Part shown: one piece after another, positions 1-10,592 of the stretch | How positions within the stretch are numbered: position 1 is the first letter of the stretch | How the letters are laid out: each line of letters begins with the position of its first letter | Assembly (NCBI GenBank): GCA_016928415.1 | Contig: JAFGKU010000238.1 | Span: 1 to 64,000, forward strand | Source of the DNA: Spirochaetales bacterium | GTDB taxonomy: Bacteria > Spirochaetota > Spirochaetia > SZUA-6 > JAFGRV01 | Length of the DNA: 64,000 nt | Direction of reading: 5' to 3' | The notes under the pieces: generated by a model | Database searches by the model: none | Told to the model about the DNA's origin: nothing | The model's input: the letters and a program-made list of their open reading frames with translations, nothing else | Made by a program: the position numbers and the translations under genes

Positions 1-169
1 TGGATTTAGGGGACAGCGGGAATTACTCAAGGGAGATTAGGTCTTGTAGGAAAATTATTAACTGGTTGGTAATATATAAAAACCGGTGCAAAAAAAAATT
101 GTGCTATATTTATGATATTGAAAAAATTATAATTTCCATTATAATTTAACCTATCAATTTAGGAGGTCA

Positions 170-622
170 ATGATGAAAAAATTTTGGAATGTAATCAGAA
201 TTGTTGTTTTTGTTATTGTGTGCGCGTTTGTATTTCTGACAATGACGGCCTGTCCGCCACTGGAGCCGCCCCGTCCCATGAACGGAACGTGGACAGTGGA
301 TTGCACGTCAGGCTCCGGTCCGGACTTTACAGTGACCTTATCATACATAGGAGACATGGTAATGGTCTATACCATCCAGGTATATCAGGGCACCGTGAAT
401 ATCGGAGGCAATGACTATACCGTGGGCGGGATGTATGTGGCTGATTTGAATACGGCCGGATTTATAATGAATCGAGTGACGGATACAACTGGCGACAGTT
501 TCCAGCTTACAGGTACGATCAGTGGAAGTACCATTACGGGTACATATACACCGTATGATAGCAGCACTAATGGTACGCTATACGACGGTTGGGGAACCGG
601 CAACTTTACCGCGACAAAGTAA
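170..622 (+). CDS. Putative secreted lipoprotein of unknown function
   Basis: ORF with hydrophobic N-terminus and lipobox-like LTMTAC; RBS-like aggaggtcaatg just upstream. Confidence 0.65.
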   Translation: MMKKFWNVIRIVVFVIVCAFVFLTMTACPPLEPPRPMNGTWTVDCTSGSGPDFTVTLSYIGDMVMVYTIQVYQGTVNIGGNDYTVGGMYVADLNTAGFIMNRVTDTTGDSFQLTGTISGSTITGTYTPYDSSTNGTLYDGWGTGNFTATK

Positions 623-1010
623 TAATTCGTTGTAATAATTATGATTTTGTGGGATTTATTCCGAATGGATTGAATCCAGCAGGAATGACATCCAGGATTT
701 CAAAAGTCAGGAAATGGCTTTTATGATTCAGGATGTCTTTTTTTTTCTCTAAATCCCGCTTGATTCACTTTTTCCGGCAAATCATATCGGTCCCGGCTGC
801 CGGTTGGCACAGCGTCGAAAAACAAGCAGAATCCCGAAAAGGAGAACCAGATGAACGTGGCAATTGCGTATGGTGCATTAGGCGAATCTTCGTTGTTTTC
901 TTCCGCAAAATGGCGGTTCCCACCTTTTCCGAATGCGGCGGCGTAAGTTTTTAAAAAACAAAACGAACAGAGGTAATATTTCCGACACATCTGACATTTC
1001 GTGATACGCA

Positions 1011-1241
1011 ATGTTGAATAATACCAGGAGGCAGTATGTTTTCGCGCTTGAAACACAAGGTTTCTCCGCATACCTTCAGTCCCTTCGCATGGGCAAGGCA
1101 AGAACCCTGCTTAAGAATCCTCTGCTGAAAATTTCCGAAATAGCAACCATGGTAGGGTATGACAATGTGAAGTATTTTACCCAGCTCTTTAAGAAAGACA
1201 CGGGCCGGACACCCGGAGAATATCGCGACAAACCCGGATAA
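1011..1241 (+). pseudogene. Remnant of AraC-family regulator (C-terminal HTH only)
   Basis: FSAYLQSLRMGKARTLLKNPLLKISEIATMVGYDNVKYFTQLFKKDTGRTPGEYR matches the second HTH half of AraC/XylS regulators; the first HTH and sensory domain are not found upstream. Confidence 0.6.
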
Positions 1242-1392
1242 AACAAAGTACAGGTTCCTTCAAACCCGGCCTTTTATCTCCACTTCGGGATTACATTCCC
1301 TTCACGGGAAAATCCTTGCATGAATTCGGATTATTTCTATAATTTATATCAGGCGGATACCGTTTCCCCATCACTTTTACTGAGAGGGTACA

Positions 1393-2220
1393 ATGAAAAA
1401 AATTCTTTACAGAATAGTAACATACATTCTTTTAATCGTCTTTTCACTCATTTTCCTTTTTCCGGTTTACATGATGACCGTGTATGCAACAAAGAACGTC
1501 CACGAGGATTACCGCGAGTCATCACCCATTGTTTATGGGACACTTTTCGTGGATAATTTCCTGCGGTTGATCCAGGCGAGTCTGTTCCTTAGATCCATTT
1601 TCAACAGCGCAATGATTGCCATTCTATCAGCCACAGCCAGTATCGTTTGTTGTACGATCGCGGGTTTCTTTTTTGCGAAGATCAAATTTAAATTCAGGAA
1701 TTTACTGTTTGGCCTGGTGATCGCAACAATGATGGTTCCAACATTCGTCAAGCTGATACCGCTGTATCACATGATGATAGCCGTGAAATGGATCAACACT
1801 TATCTTCCCTTCATATTTATTGCCATGACAAGTCCTCTGGGAATATTCCTGATGAAACAATATATTGAATTCGGACTTCCCGACGAGTTGATGGATGCCG
1901 GTAAAATAGACGGCATGAACCAGATACAGTTTATTTTTTTTGTGGTGTTCCCCGTTCAAAGGGCGGCTATCGCCGTCCTTGGAACGCTTATTTTCATCGG
2001 CACATGGAATGATTACATGACGGCGCTTGTGATGCTTTCGATCAAGGAAGCCTTCACCATTCCCATTTTCCTCCAGTCGGCACTGTATAATACAATCAGT
2101 TCCGGAACCTACAGCGAATTGATGACGGCAAATTTATTTACACAACTGCCTATTTTAATTGTTTTTCTAATAGCTTCCAAACAGATTATCAAGAACATAG
2201 TAGCCGGAAGCATCAAATAA
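1393..2220 (+). CDS. Carbohydrate ABC transporter permease, MalG type
   Basis: Multi-TM protein with EAA-loop-like LPDELMDAGKIDGMNQIQFIFFVVFPV. Confidence 0.9.
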   Translation: MKKILYRIVTYILLIVFSLIFLFPVYMMTVYATKNVHEDYRESSPIVYGTLFVDNFLRLIQASLFLRSIFNSAMIAILSATASIVCCTIAGFFFAKIKFKFRNLLFGLVIATMMVPTFVKLIPLYHMMIAVKWINTYLPFIFIAMTSPLGIFLMKQYIEFGLPDELMDAGKIDGMNQIQFIFFVVFPVQRAAIAVLGTLIFIGTWNDYMTALVMLSIKEAFTIPIFLQSALYNTISSGTYSELMTANLFTQLPILIVFLIASKQIIKNIVAGSIK

Positions 2221-2231
2221 GGAGCGGCCCC

Positions 2232-3137
2232 ATGATAACCATCATTAAGCGAAGATTCGCAAACCATGGCTTTTTTCTATTCATACCCATCATGATCGTA
2301 TTTTTCATTTTCAATATTCTGCCATTGGTCATTTCCCTGGCACTGTCATTTTTCAAATGGAGCGGCGGCAAGGATTTTGAATTTTTAGGCTTTGAAAATT
2401 ATATCTTCCTGCTGACCGAAGATACATATTTTGTCAAAGCAGCCAATGCCTCGCTGATGATCTTTCTTTTCGGGGTGTTGCCGCAGCATCTTATTGCAAT
2501 CCCTTTGGCTTTGGTTCTCAATGGCAATATTAAAGGGCAAAAGATATTCCGAATGGTTTTCTTTATGCCGTACGTCATGAGTGCCATTACCGCCGCCCTG
2601 ATTTTTTCGGAAATGTTCGCTTATCAATCGGGGGCGATCAATTATCTGCTCTCTCTGTTCAATTTACCGATAATACCCAAGTTCACGCAATATCCGGCCC
2701 CCTTCCTGCTTACAATGTCACTGACTATCATTTGGAGAAATGTCGGCTGGAATTTATTGCTTTATCTGGCGGCTTTGAGTTCAATTCCGCTTGATTTATA
2801 CGAGGCTGCGGATTTGGATGGAGCATCCACATTTTTCAAACACTTCTATATAACCCTGCCGTATATGCTCCCCGCCATTTTCTTCACCGTAACCTTAAGC
2901 ATTGTAAGTGGAATGCAAATCTTCGATGAGCCGTATATTCTATCCGGCGGGATTATGCTTTCCATCCAGGGCGGACCCGACTGGCTGGGACGTCCCCTCA
3001 CTGCCTATATAATCTGGCTCATGCAGAAACTGAGAAGGTTTGACAGGGGTTGTGCTGTTGCATTGGTATTATTTTTCATTATGCTAATTTTTACGGCTAT
3101 TAATAGAAAGCTTTCAAATTACATTGGAAAAAAATGA
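2232..3137 (+). CDS. Carbohydrate ABC transporter permease, MalF type
   Basis: Multi-TM protein; EAA-loop-like IPLDLYEAADLDGASTFFKHFYITLPYMLP; 11 nt after the preceding permease. Confidence 0.9.
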   Translation: MITIIKRRFANHGFFLFIPIMIVFFIFNILPLVISLALSFFKWSGGKDFEFLGFENYIFLLTEDTYFVKAANASLMIFLFGVLPQHLIAIPLALVLNGNIKGQKIFRMVFFMPYVMSAITAALIFSEMFAYQSGAINYLLSLFNLPIIPKFTQYPAPFLLTMSLTIIWRNVGWNLLLYLAALSSIPLDLYEAADLDGASTFFKHFYITLPYMLPAIFFTVTLSIVSGMQIFDEPYILSGGIMLSIQGGPDWLGRPLTAYIIWLMQKLRRFDRGCAVALVLFFIMLIFTAINRKLSNYIGKK

Positions 3138-3263
3138 AGCGAAAGACCAATTACCAACCGACCGATGCTATTAATCCGTATTTTAAACCGCGCCCGGCGG
3201 CATCAGCCCCTTGAGTCGCAGCCTTATCCCATTATATACTTTTCTAATTAAGGGAGAAAAAGG

Positions 3264-4013
3264 ATGATAAGCCTGAAGAATGTATCCAAAACCTATGGGA
3301 AGGGAAAAACAAGGGTAGAAGCGGTTAAAAACCTGAAGCTCGAGGTGAAAAAGGGAGAGCTTTTCGGATTTCTCGGACCTAATGGCGCGGGAAAAACAAC
3401 GACGATTAAAATGATCGTCGGACTGCTTAAACCGGACAACGGCGGGATTGTTCTAAACAATATCGACGCCCTGAAACAACGGATAAAGGCAAAATCCATT
3501 ATTGGTTATGTACCGGATGAACCTCTTTTCTATGATAATATGACGGGATACAAATTCCTTACCTTTATAGCCGATGTGTATAATGTCGAACTGAGCGGTA
3601 GAAAACGCATCGACGAACTGGCGGAACTTTTCGAGTTAACCGCTGCACTTCCCGACCCCATAAGTTCGTATTCCCACGGCATTCAGCAAAAAACGGCCCT
3701 GATCGCAGCCATGCTCCATTCGCCGGAAATCCTCATACTGGATGAACCGATTGTCGGACTCGACCCAAAGGCGGCGTTCAACCTGAAGGAAAAAATGAGA
3801 AACTACTGCCGCGAAGGCAAGACAGTCTTTTTTTCAACCCATGTCATGGAAGTGGCGGAGCATCTCTGCGACAGGGTGGGTATCATCAACAGGGGCGAAT
3901 TGATTGCGGCCGCCCCCCCCGGGGAATTAAAAAATTCTCCGGGCAAGACAAATTCTTCCCTGGAACAGATTTTTCTGGAGATGACCAATGAAGCGGACAT
4001 TCCTGCTGGTTAA
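3264..4013 (+). CDS. ABC transporter ATP-binding protein (ABC-2 type exporter)
   Basis: Walker A GPNGAGKTT, signature-like SHGIQQKTALIAAML, Walker B LILDEPIVGLDP. Confidence 0.93.
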   Translation: MISLKNVSKTYGKGKTRVEAVKNLKLEVKKGELFGFLGPNGAGKTTTIKMIVGLLKPDNGGIVLNNIDALKQRIKAKSIIGYVPDEPLFYDNMTGYKFLTFIADVYNVELSGRKRIDELAELFELTAALPDPISSYSHGIQQKTALIAAMLHSPEILILDEPIVGLDPKAAFNLKEKMRNYCREGKTVFFSTHVMEVAEHLCDRVGIINRGELIAAAPPGELKNSPGKTNSSLEQIFLEMTNEADIPAG

Positions 4014-5679
4014 GGCTTCCCTTCAGGGGAGCGCGTTATTCACGAAGTACGGTTTCAGGCAGCTCAGGGAAAGGGACCTTCTCTGGGTGCTGCCGTTTGC
4101 CGTTGCCGGCATACTCCTGCTGGCGGGACTTGCTGTCTTTTACCTTCTGTCGATTTACGAAAATTTATTCTATATAGGAGAGCAGACGGGTCACCCCGAA
4201 CTTCTCTTTTTTTACGCCGTGTCGGGAAGCTGGATCTTTGTTTTCCTTACAACCGTTCCACTGTCGCTTTCCCTTTTTTATTACGCGAAAGACTCCCGGT
4301 TCCTTGCTTTCCTGCCTTTCTCCGCGCACGAAATCACGTGCTCCCGGTTTATCCGCGTGTGCCTTCCCGTATTTCTGATCAATGCCCTGTTCCTGGCAAC
4401 CGCTGTCTTTACCTTTGCCAGGAACAGCGTTTCCAGTGCGGACCTGTTCCTGTCGGGCGGCGTCCACCTGCTTACGGGCTTCCTTTTTCCCGCATCCATG
4501 GGCCTGTTCTTTGTTGTCCTGCTTGTCAGGATCATCAATGTAAGCCGGCATAAAACGGCCCTTGAAGTGGCCGGCATGTTTTTTGCCATTGCCATGATCA
4601 TAATCATACAGCTATCTGTCACACGGTCAATCGCCGATCCCCACGCAATGAAAAGCGCCGACACCCTGTCGGTAATCCGGGGCATGTTTGAAAAACTCAT
4701 GAACACATTTTTCCTGATTCGCTGGCCGGCCAGGTCCTTCCTCGCCGGGGGTATCCCGTTCCTCATTCCGTCGGTGCTGGTTGGCCTGGCATCCGCCGTT
4801 CTGGCAGTCGGTGTAACGGGTTTCCGGTTTTTCAACGACCTGGGCAGAAGGAGTGAAAGCCATAGGACAAGAACGGCGGCCGCAAAATCAAAGGGATTAC
4901 AGCACCGGACAAAACCGCTGTCCGCCCTGTTGAAAAAAGAATACGCAGTTCTTTTTTCCAATTCCACGTTTATATTCCAGACGGCGGGCGAGATGCTTAT
5001 CCTGCCCCTCCTGATTGTCATTTACGCGTTTGCCATCCCGAAAGAGGCGCTCGAACTAATTGCCCGGCAGCTGGCGTTCGGCCGTAATGCCGGCCTGGTA
5101 GTCTTCGCCGCCGTAACCCTCATTACGAGCATGAACAGTTTCGCTTCCTGCAGCATCTCCCGAGAAGGAAAATCATTTGCATTGAGCGCCGTGTTGCCCA
5201 TACCCGGCAGAACACACGTAACAGCCAAACTCCTGTCTCAGATTATTCTTTATTTTCCCGTTTATACGGTCAATGCGGTCATCATGGTATTTTTACTGCA
5301 GGCACCGGCAGAATCACTCCTGTACATCATCCCCGGCGGCTGCCTGTTTTTGGTATTTTCATTTTTCATCCAGATCCGGGGAGACCTTAAAAAACCCGTC
5401 CTCGACTGGACACACCCCATGCAGGCCGTAAAAAACAATTTGAATATTGTGGCCGGCATGGGCAAGGTATTCTTCGTCATTCTTATTGTCGGGACACCCT
5501 GTTATTTTATTGCGGCTTTTACCGAAACAGATCCTTTTTTCATCGGAACCGGCGTCGGGGTGTTATCGGGGATCGGCTGCCTGATCCTGCCGCCGCGAAC
5601 GATGAGATACGCCGACACGCGTTACGAGGAAGGAATGGAAACAGGATATACCGATAGTAAAAAATCACCAACCCGGTAA
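3988..5679 (+). CDS. Putative ABC-2 type exporter membrane protein
   Basis: Long polytopic protein overlapping the ATPase gene by 26 nt in another frame. Confidence 0.75.
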   Translation: MKRTFLLVKASLQGSALFTKYGFRQLRERDLLWVLPFAVAGILLLAGLAVFYLLSIYENLFYIGEQTGHPELLFFYAVSGSWIFVFLTTVPLSLSLFYYAKDSRFLAFLPFSAHEITCSRFIRVCLPVFLINALFLATAVFTFARNSVSSADLFLSGGVHLLTGFLFPASMGLFFVVLLVRIINVSRHKTALEVAGMFFAIAMIIIIQLSVTRSIADPHAMKSADTLSVIRGMFEKLMNTFFLIRWPARSFLAGGIPFLIPSVLVGLASAVLAVGVTGFRFFNDLGRRSESHRTRTAAAKSKGLQHRTKPLSALLKKEYAVLFSNSTFIFQTAGEMLILPLLIVIYAFAIPKEALELIARQLAFGRNAGLVVFAAVTLITSMNSFASCSISREGKSFALSAVLPIPGRTHVTAKLLSQIILYFPVYTVNAVIMVFLLQAPAESLLYIIPGGCLFLVFSFFIQIRGDLKKPVLDWTHPMQAVKNNLNIVAGMGKVFFVILIVGTPCYFIAAFTETDPFFIGTGVGVLSGIGCLILPPRTMRYADTRYEEGMETGYTDSKKSPTR

Positions 5680-7374
5680 ATTTTCCGAATTTACCGTTAT
5701 ATTGACACCGGTGATTTCAGCTTTCTTTTTCCTGTCGAGGCTTTTCCAGGAATAACCCCTATACCACCCGCGCTGGCTGAAGCAGGTTTCATTGTCAAAC
5801 TCATCATAATTGCCGATGAATGTAATCCACCAGTTCGTGCTTCTATAAGCAAAATCATCATATTGATATTCACCTTTGTTATCCGTATCATCAAGCTGAA
5901 CATCAATATCAATCCAACCCTGTCCGGGAAAAAACACCTGGTTCCACGTGTGTTCGCCGGCAGTCCCCTTATCAAAGGACAAACCGCCGACAGCCCTGGC
6001 AGGGATGCCCATTTTACGGGCGATGGCGGCAAAGACAACCGTGTGGGCATAACAGCGGCCCTCTCCCTTCTTTACGAACAGGCTCGCCCGGCTCTCCGGA
6101 CCCGAAGGCCCATTAATGGTAAGTAAATTGTTGACGTAATGATGGACTGCCAGGACCTGTTCAATATATTTCGACTTCAAGGGAATATCTTCAGCCGCCT
6201 TTTGAATGGCCGGATCTGAATAATCGAAACTGTACGTTTCGCTTGTGTAGAGGGTATTAATTTCCGGGCTTACATCCTGGCCGGAAAATTCATAACCGGC
6301 GTCGATCGTATAGGAAACATCCGCCATACAGACATCAGTGCTTATCGTGACGGAGGCACCACCTGTTAATCTTTCCCAGTTGAACATCACCCAATTGTTG
6401 CCAAATCGATCCGTCATGATTACTTTCGTTTTATTGTCATTGCCAACTCCGTTGTCATAAACAACGTTTTTTACATCATGGAAAGGCCGCGACTGGGGAT
6501 AAGGTACCCATAATTTCATTGTATAGGGATTTTTATTTTCATTACAAAAGGAATATGTCGTGTCAATATGTTTGATTATAGGATTTCCAAGAACGACCTT
6601 TTCCTCTTCAAGAACAGCGAAGGGGTATATTTTGGCGCGGCTTCCGTTTCTTCTCATAACATAAAGATTAATCCCATCCGTGTCCATTCCCCAGGCCACC
6701 ACGGGAATGTAATGGTATTTGTCCCGCGAGTCATCAGAAAAGGAATGCACAAGCAGCCAGTCCTCCGCATACACATCAAACGCTTGAAGGTAGCAATACA
6801 GTTTACCTTTTAGCGCCGTTAAAGAATAAATTTTTCCTCTCACTGTAAATAATTTATTAAAGAGAGACGTCTTCAACGTAAATCGCCAAATCGTGGATTG
6901 CTCACCATTTGTTAAAGAAAAATAAAAATTGCCGGTAACATACGCCAATCCATAGAGTTTACCTTCAGGCCTGGAGGAAACAGCGATCGTATGCAATAAC
7001 TCGCCGTCTTGACTGAATTGTCTTAAAAAATATTTATTGCTCCTGCTAATGACCCAGAGACAGTCATTTTCAGATATAATAGCAGTGGCATTGAGATTGC
7101 CTGTTTTGATCTTTGACTTTTTTTCACCCGTTTTTTTATTCATTTTGAGAATAACATCTTCATTCCCCTTTGAACCCTGAATAAGCAGGTAGACTTTATC
7201 CCGGGTAACGGCTACATCCATTAAGTAACCATTTTCTATTTTTTCCGATATAATTTCCGGGAATTCATTGTGAAACAGTCCGGCGATGGATTTTTGTGCC
7301 GGTGTCTTTGTCGAGACTAATAAAATCGCGATGCTCAACAAAGCAAACCGTATAATATTTCTTGATGCATACAT
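5665..7374 (-). CDS. Secreted transglutaminase-like domain protein
   Basis: N-terminal signal-like segment; C-terminal GEGRCYAHTVVFAAIARKMGIPARAVGG...GEHTWNQVFFPGQGWIDID has Cys/His/Asp transglutaminase-like motifs. Confidence 0.82.
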   Translation of the reverse strand: MYASRNIIRFALLSIAILLVSTKTPAQKSIAGLFHNEFPEIISEKIENGYLMDVAVTRDKVYLLIQGSKGNEDVILKMNKKTGEKKSKIKTGNLNATAIISENDCLWVISRSNKYFLRQFSQDGELLHTIAVSSRPEGKLYGLAYVTGNFYFSLTNGEQSTIWRFTLKTSLFNKLFTVRGKIYSLTALKGKLYCYLQAFDVYAEDWLLVHSFSDDSRDKYHYIPVVAWGMDTDGINLYVMRRNGSRAKIYPFAVLEEEKVVLGNPIIKHIDTTYSFCNENKNPYTMKLWVPYPQSRPFHDVKNVVYDNGVGNDNKTKVIMTDRFGNNWVMFNWERLTGGASVTISTDVCMADVSYTIDAGYEFSGQDVSPEINTLYTSETYSFDYSDPAIQKAAEDIPLKSKYIEQVLAVHHYVNNLLTINGPSGPESRASLFVKKGEGRCYAHTVVFAAIARKMGIPARAVGGLSFDKGTAGEHTWNQVFFPGQGWIDIDVQLDDTDNKGEYQYDDFAYRSTNWWITFIGNYDEFDNETCFSQRGWYRGYSWKSLDRKKKAEITGVNITVNSENLPGW

Positions 7375-7562
7375 ATAAATTCATTTTATAACTTCTATTT
7401 TAAAAATCAAGGTTACTATTCAGTTTATTTATTAAGCTTATATTTGTTTTTTTATTTCACATATTGCTGAATAAATACAATTCAAATTAGAAGACTGCCT
7501 CAGACAGAATTTAAACAACAATTATATCGGTGGTTTGAAAAATACTTTATCATATTCGGGAT

Positions 7563-9050
7563 TTATATATTTTCAGGATACTCGTGCCCGGTAAACAGTT
7601 TAAACTGCCGCCATGCCTGGGCCAAGAGCATTTTGTCACCGGTAATAACGGTGCAGCCCTTTTCACGGGCCCGGGACAAAAACCGGGTAATCAATGGTTT
7701 ATAAATAATTTCATAAACAATTTCGTTTCCTTTGAAAGAATAACCTTCAAGCGGGTCCAGGGTTGTATCTGGTTCCATTCCGGCATTCGTAGTCTGCACT
7801 ATCAATTCGGAAAAATCTTCCATCATCTTCAGTCCTTCACTGTCAAGAGAAGCCCATTTACAGCCAAAATTTTCAGCAAGCTTTTCGGCCTTTGACGCCG
7901 TTCTATTGAGAATGAGAACGCTGCAGCCGGATTCCGCAAGGGCATGCACAACGGCCCGGGCTGCTCCACCTGCCCCTATAACGGTCACTTTTATTCCCCG
8001 GGGGAAGCTTCCCTTATAATGCCTGACAAGCGGGTACAGAAAACCGTCTACATCCGTGTTATGCCCTTGCCACCCTTCCGCCGTCCTGACTACCGTGTTG
8101 CATGCGCCGGTTTTTTCCGTGGCCGGGTCTTTCTTCCTTAAAAAGGGAATGACATTCCCTTTATGGGGGATGGTAACCGAGAATCCCTGGACCTGCAGCA
8201 GGTCCGCCAGTTCAAAGAAGGCCTTGACGTCATCCACCTTGAAAGGAACATAAACAGCATTCATATTCAGCTTCCTGTAAGCGGGATTATGGATTTTCGG
8301 CGATAACGTATGACCGATGGGATTGCCGATAATCCCGAATAACCGGGTCGATTCATCAATGGCCGAAAAACGGTAAACTTCCTCCATGGTCTCCGGATCA
8401 ATATGCCCGGGCGCCGCCTGATGCTCATTTAGCGCGGATGTATAAGTCAGGAAAGACCCCAGTCGCGATGCCAGGACACGGGTGGAGAACCCATAATCAC
8501 CCATACCGATAAGTATCTTTTTTAAATCCTTTAATTCGCCTGCAGCCTTGAATACGGATAAAAGGTCTGCCGTGGATTTTGGCATAACAGCGGCTTTGAC
8601 GATTTCCTTTCCCGAAACGGCCATTTTCCGCATACGGGATACAAGGTTTTCGGGCACATTGTCAAAATCATGAAAACTGCGTATAACAACGGCTCCTGAT
8701 GACGTAATCAATTTTTCATATTCCCGATCCCTTAAATCCTCTTCCACATCGACAAAATCGAATTTACCGGAAAGAGCCGCCTTGATCAGGTTCACACGCG
8801 ATGCCTCGGATTCTCGGTATTTACCCCCGTCTCTTTCACGCCGGACAGTCAGAATTACCTTTTTATCAACCATACCTGTAAATTCAGCGATCAAAGGCAA
8901 TTCCGAGTGATTTAAAAAATCGGCACGCAGTTCAAATATGTCAACATATCCGGAATACTTCCGCGCCGTTTCCTCATTTTTTTTCAAAGTCTCGCCTGTC
9001 AGGGCCAGACAAATATTAGGGTTTTCCATAATATAAAAAACAGAATACAA
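7563..9050 (-). CDS. aroDE: Bifunctional 3-dehydroquinate dehydratase (type I) / shikimate dehydrogenase
   Basis: N-terminal type I DHQ dehydratase (CLALTGETL...DIFELRADFL); C-terminal shikimate dehydrogenase (GIIGNPIGHTLSPKIHN...GAGGAARAV). Start may be the internal Met at about 9029. Confidence 0.93.
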   Translation of the reverse strand: MYSVFYIMENPNICLALTGETLKKNEETARKYSGYVDIFELRADFLNHSELPLIAEFTGMVDKKVILTVRRERDGGKYRESEASRVNLIKAALSGKFDFVDVEEDLRDREYEKLITSSGAVVIRSFHDFDNVPENLVSRMRKMAVSGKEIVKAAVMPKSTADLLSVFKAAGELKDLKKILIGMGDYGFSTRVLASRLGSFLTYTSALNEHQAAPGHIDPETMEEVYRFSAIDESTRLFGIIGNPIGHTLSPKIHNPAYRKLNMNAVYVPFKVDDVKAFFELADLLQVQGFSVTIPHKGNVIPFLRKKDPATEKTGACNTVVRTAEGWQGHNTDVDGFLYPLVRHYKGSFPRGIKVTVIGAGGAARAVVHALAESGCSVLILNRTASKAEKLAENFGCKWASLDSEGLKMMEDFSELIVQTTNAGMEPDTTLDPLEGYSFKGNEIVYEIIYKPLITRFLSRAREKGCTVITGDKMLLAQAWRQFKLFTGHEYPENI

Positions 9051-9258
9051 TTAATACAAAATTTTTTCTACGGATTACATTCATAAAAAAATCGCATTAT
9101 GCTAATAAAAACAAGTAAATGCTGCATTTTTTTCCCGAAAATCAATTTTTTTTTTTTTATTTTATTGATCAACAGGAAAAAGAAATTTATAGTTGATAGG
9201 ATTAATAATCCAAAGAGCTTGGCTTTTTTGCCAGGATTTATCAAAACAGGAGGTTACT

Positions 9259-10503
9259 ATGAAAAAATTTTTTGGCTTACTTATCGCTATCGCTCTTCTA
9301 GTGAGTTTCGGCTGCTCCCAGCAGGAAAAAAAGCTTGAAATTTTCAGCTGGTGGACAGCTGGCGGCGAAGCGGATGGTCTCAACGCAATGCTTGATATTT
9401 TCAAGGCAAATAATCCGGATGTTGAAGTCATCAATGCAACGGTTGCAGGCGGTGCGGGTTCCAATGCAAAAGCTGTTCTGGCAAGCCGCATGCAGGGCAA
9501 CCAGCCACCGGATTCTTTCCAGGTTCATGCCGGCCACGAACTCATTGATACATGGGTCGTTGCCGATAAAATGGAACCCATTACTTTCATTTTCAAAGAC
9601 AATAATTACATGAACAGCTATCCCAAGGGTGTCATTGACATTATTTCCTACAAGGGTGAAATTTACAGCGTTCCTGTTAACATCCACAGGTCAAACGTGC
9701 TCTGGTTCAACAAAGATATCTTTACCAAGAACGGCCTCACTCCCCCCGGTTCAATTGCCGATTTCTTTGCTATAGCCGATCAACTCAAGGCTGTCGGCAT
9801 TACTCCCCTTGCACTGGGAGACAATGGAATCTGGGCCGCAACCCACCTCCTGGAAAGCGTTCTTCTGGGAACATTGGGACCGGAAGGCTATAAGGGTCTC
9901 TGGACCGGCGCAACCGCATGGGACGGCGCGAAAACAAAGGAAGCTCTGGGCAATTTCGTAAAAATGCTTGATTACGTCAACGACGACCATGCCGCGTTAA
10001 GCTGGGATGCCGCCGCGCAGTACGTAATTGATGGAACATGCGCCATGACAATCATGGGTGACTGGGCCGAAGGTTACTTCAAATCAAAAGGCCTGACGCC
10101 GCTCAAGGAATTCGGCTGGGCTCCTTCTCCGGGAACAGCCGGTACTTTCATTATGCTTTCAGACTCCTTCGGTCTGCCGAAAGGCGCCCCGCACAGGGAT
10201 CAGGCCATCAAATGGCTCGCACTCTGTGCCTCAAAAGAAGGACAGGATGCCTTCAATCCGAAGAAAGGTTCCATCCCGTCAAGAATCGACGGAGACAAGA
10301 GTCTTTATGACGCCTATCTCCAAAGCGCCATGGCGGATTTCTCTAACAACGATATCGTTCCGAGTTGCGCACACGGTGCCGCAGCCGCTGAAGGCTGGGT
10401 CACGAAAATTAATGACGTGATGACGGTTTTCGTCACGGAAAAGGACGTTGACAAGGCCGCTGCCGGATTCGTAGCCGCTGCAGCCGGTTATACAAACATG
10501 TAA
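9259..10503 (+). CDS. Extracellular carbohydrate-binding lipoprotein (ABC transporter, family 1)
   Basis: MKKFFGLLIAIALLVSFGCSQQ lipobox; LEIFSWWTAGGEADGLNAMLDIFKANNPDVEV; RBS aggaggttact before the ATG. The listed ORF begins upstream at 9193. Confidence 0.92.
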   Translation: MKKFFGLLIAIALLVSFGCSQQEKKLEIFSWWTAGGEADGLNAMLDIFKANNPDVEVINATVAGGAGSNAKAVLASRMQGNQPPDSFQVHAGHELIDTWVVADKMEPITFIFKDNNYMNSYPKGVIDIISYKGEIYSVPVNIHRSNVLWFNKDIFTKNGLTPPGSIADFFAIADQLKAVGITPLALGDNGIWAATHLLESVLLGTLGPEGYKGLWTGATAWDGAKTKEALGNFVKMLDYVNDDHAALSWDAAAQYVIDGTCAMTIMGDWAEGYFKSKGLTPLKEFGWAPSPGTAGTFIMLSDSFGLPKGAPHRDQAIKWLALCASKEGQDAFNPKKGSIPSRIDGDKSLYDAYLQSAMADFSNNDIVPSCAHGAAAAEGWVTKINDVMTVFVTEKDVDKAAAGFVAAAAGYTNM

Positions 10504-10504
10504 A

Positions 10505-10526
10505 ATAAGCTTAAATATCAGCTTAT
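10505..10526 (+). other. Small intergenic hairpin (ATAAGC...GCTTAT)
   Basis: Perfect 6-bp inverted repeat with a 10-nt loop, starting just after the binding-protein stop codon. Confidence 0.4.
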
Positions 10527-10542
10527 AATAAATCGATTACCG

Positions 10543-10573
10543 GGACTGACCGCCGGTACAAGGCGGTCAGTCC
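10543..10573 (+). promoter_or_regulatory. Strong intergenic stem-loop between binding protein and permease genes
   Basis: GGACTGACCGCC-GGTACAA-GGCGGTCAGTCC: perfect 12-bp stem followed by a T-rich tract. Confidence 0.75.
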
Positions 10574-10592
10574 TTCTTATTCAGGAGTTCCC

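Noticed and set aside
721-1101. 126-aa minus-strand ORF and overlapping 733-954 plus-strand ORF
   Set aside because: No family resemblance; overlaps the AraC remnant region and looks like degraded sequence
4281-5021. 246-aa minus-strand ORF
   Set aside because: Antisense shadow of the ABC-2 membrane protein; no recognisable domain or RBS
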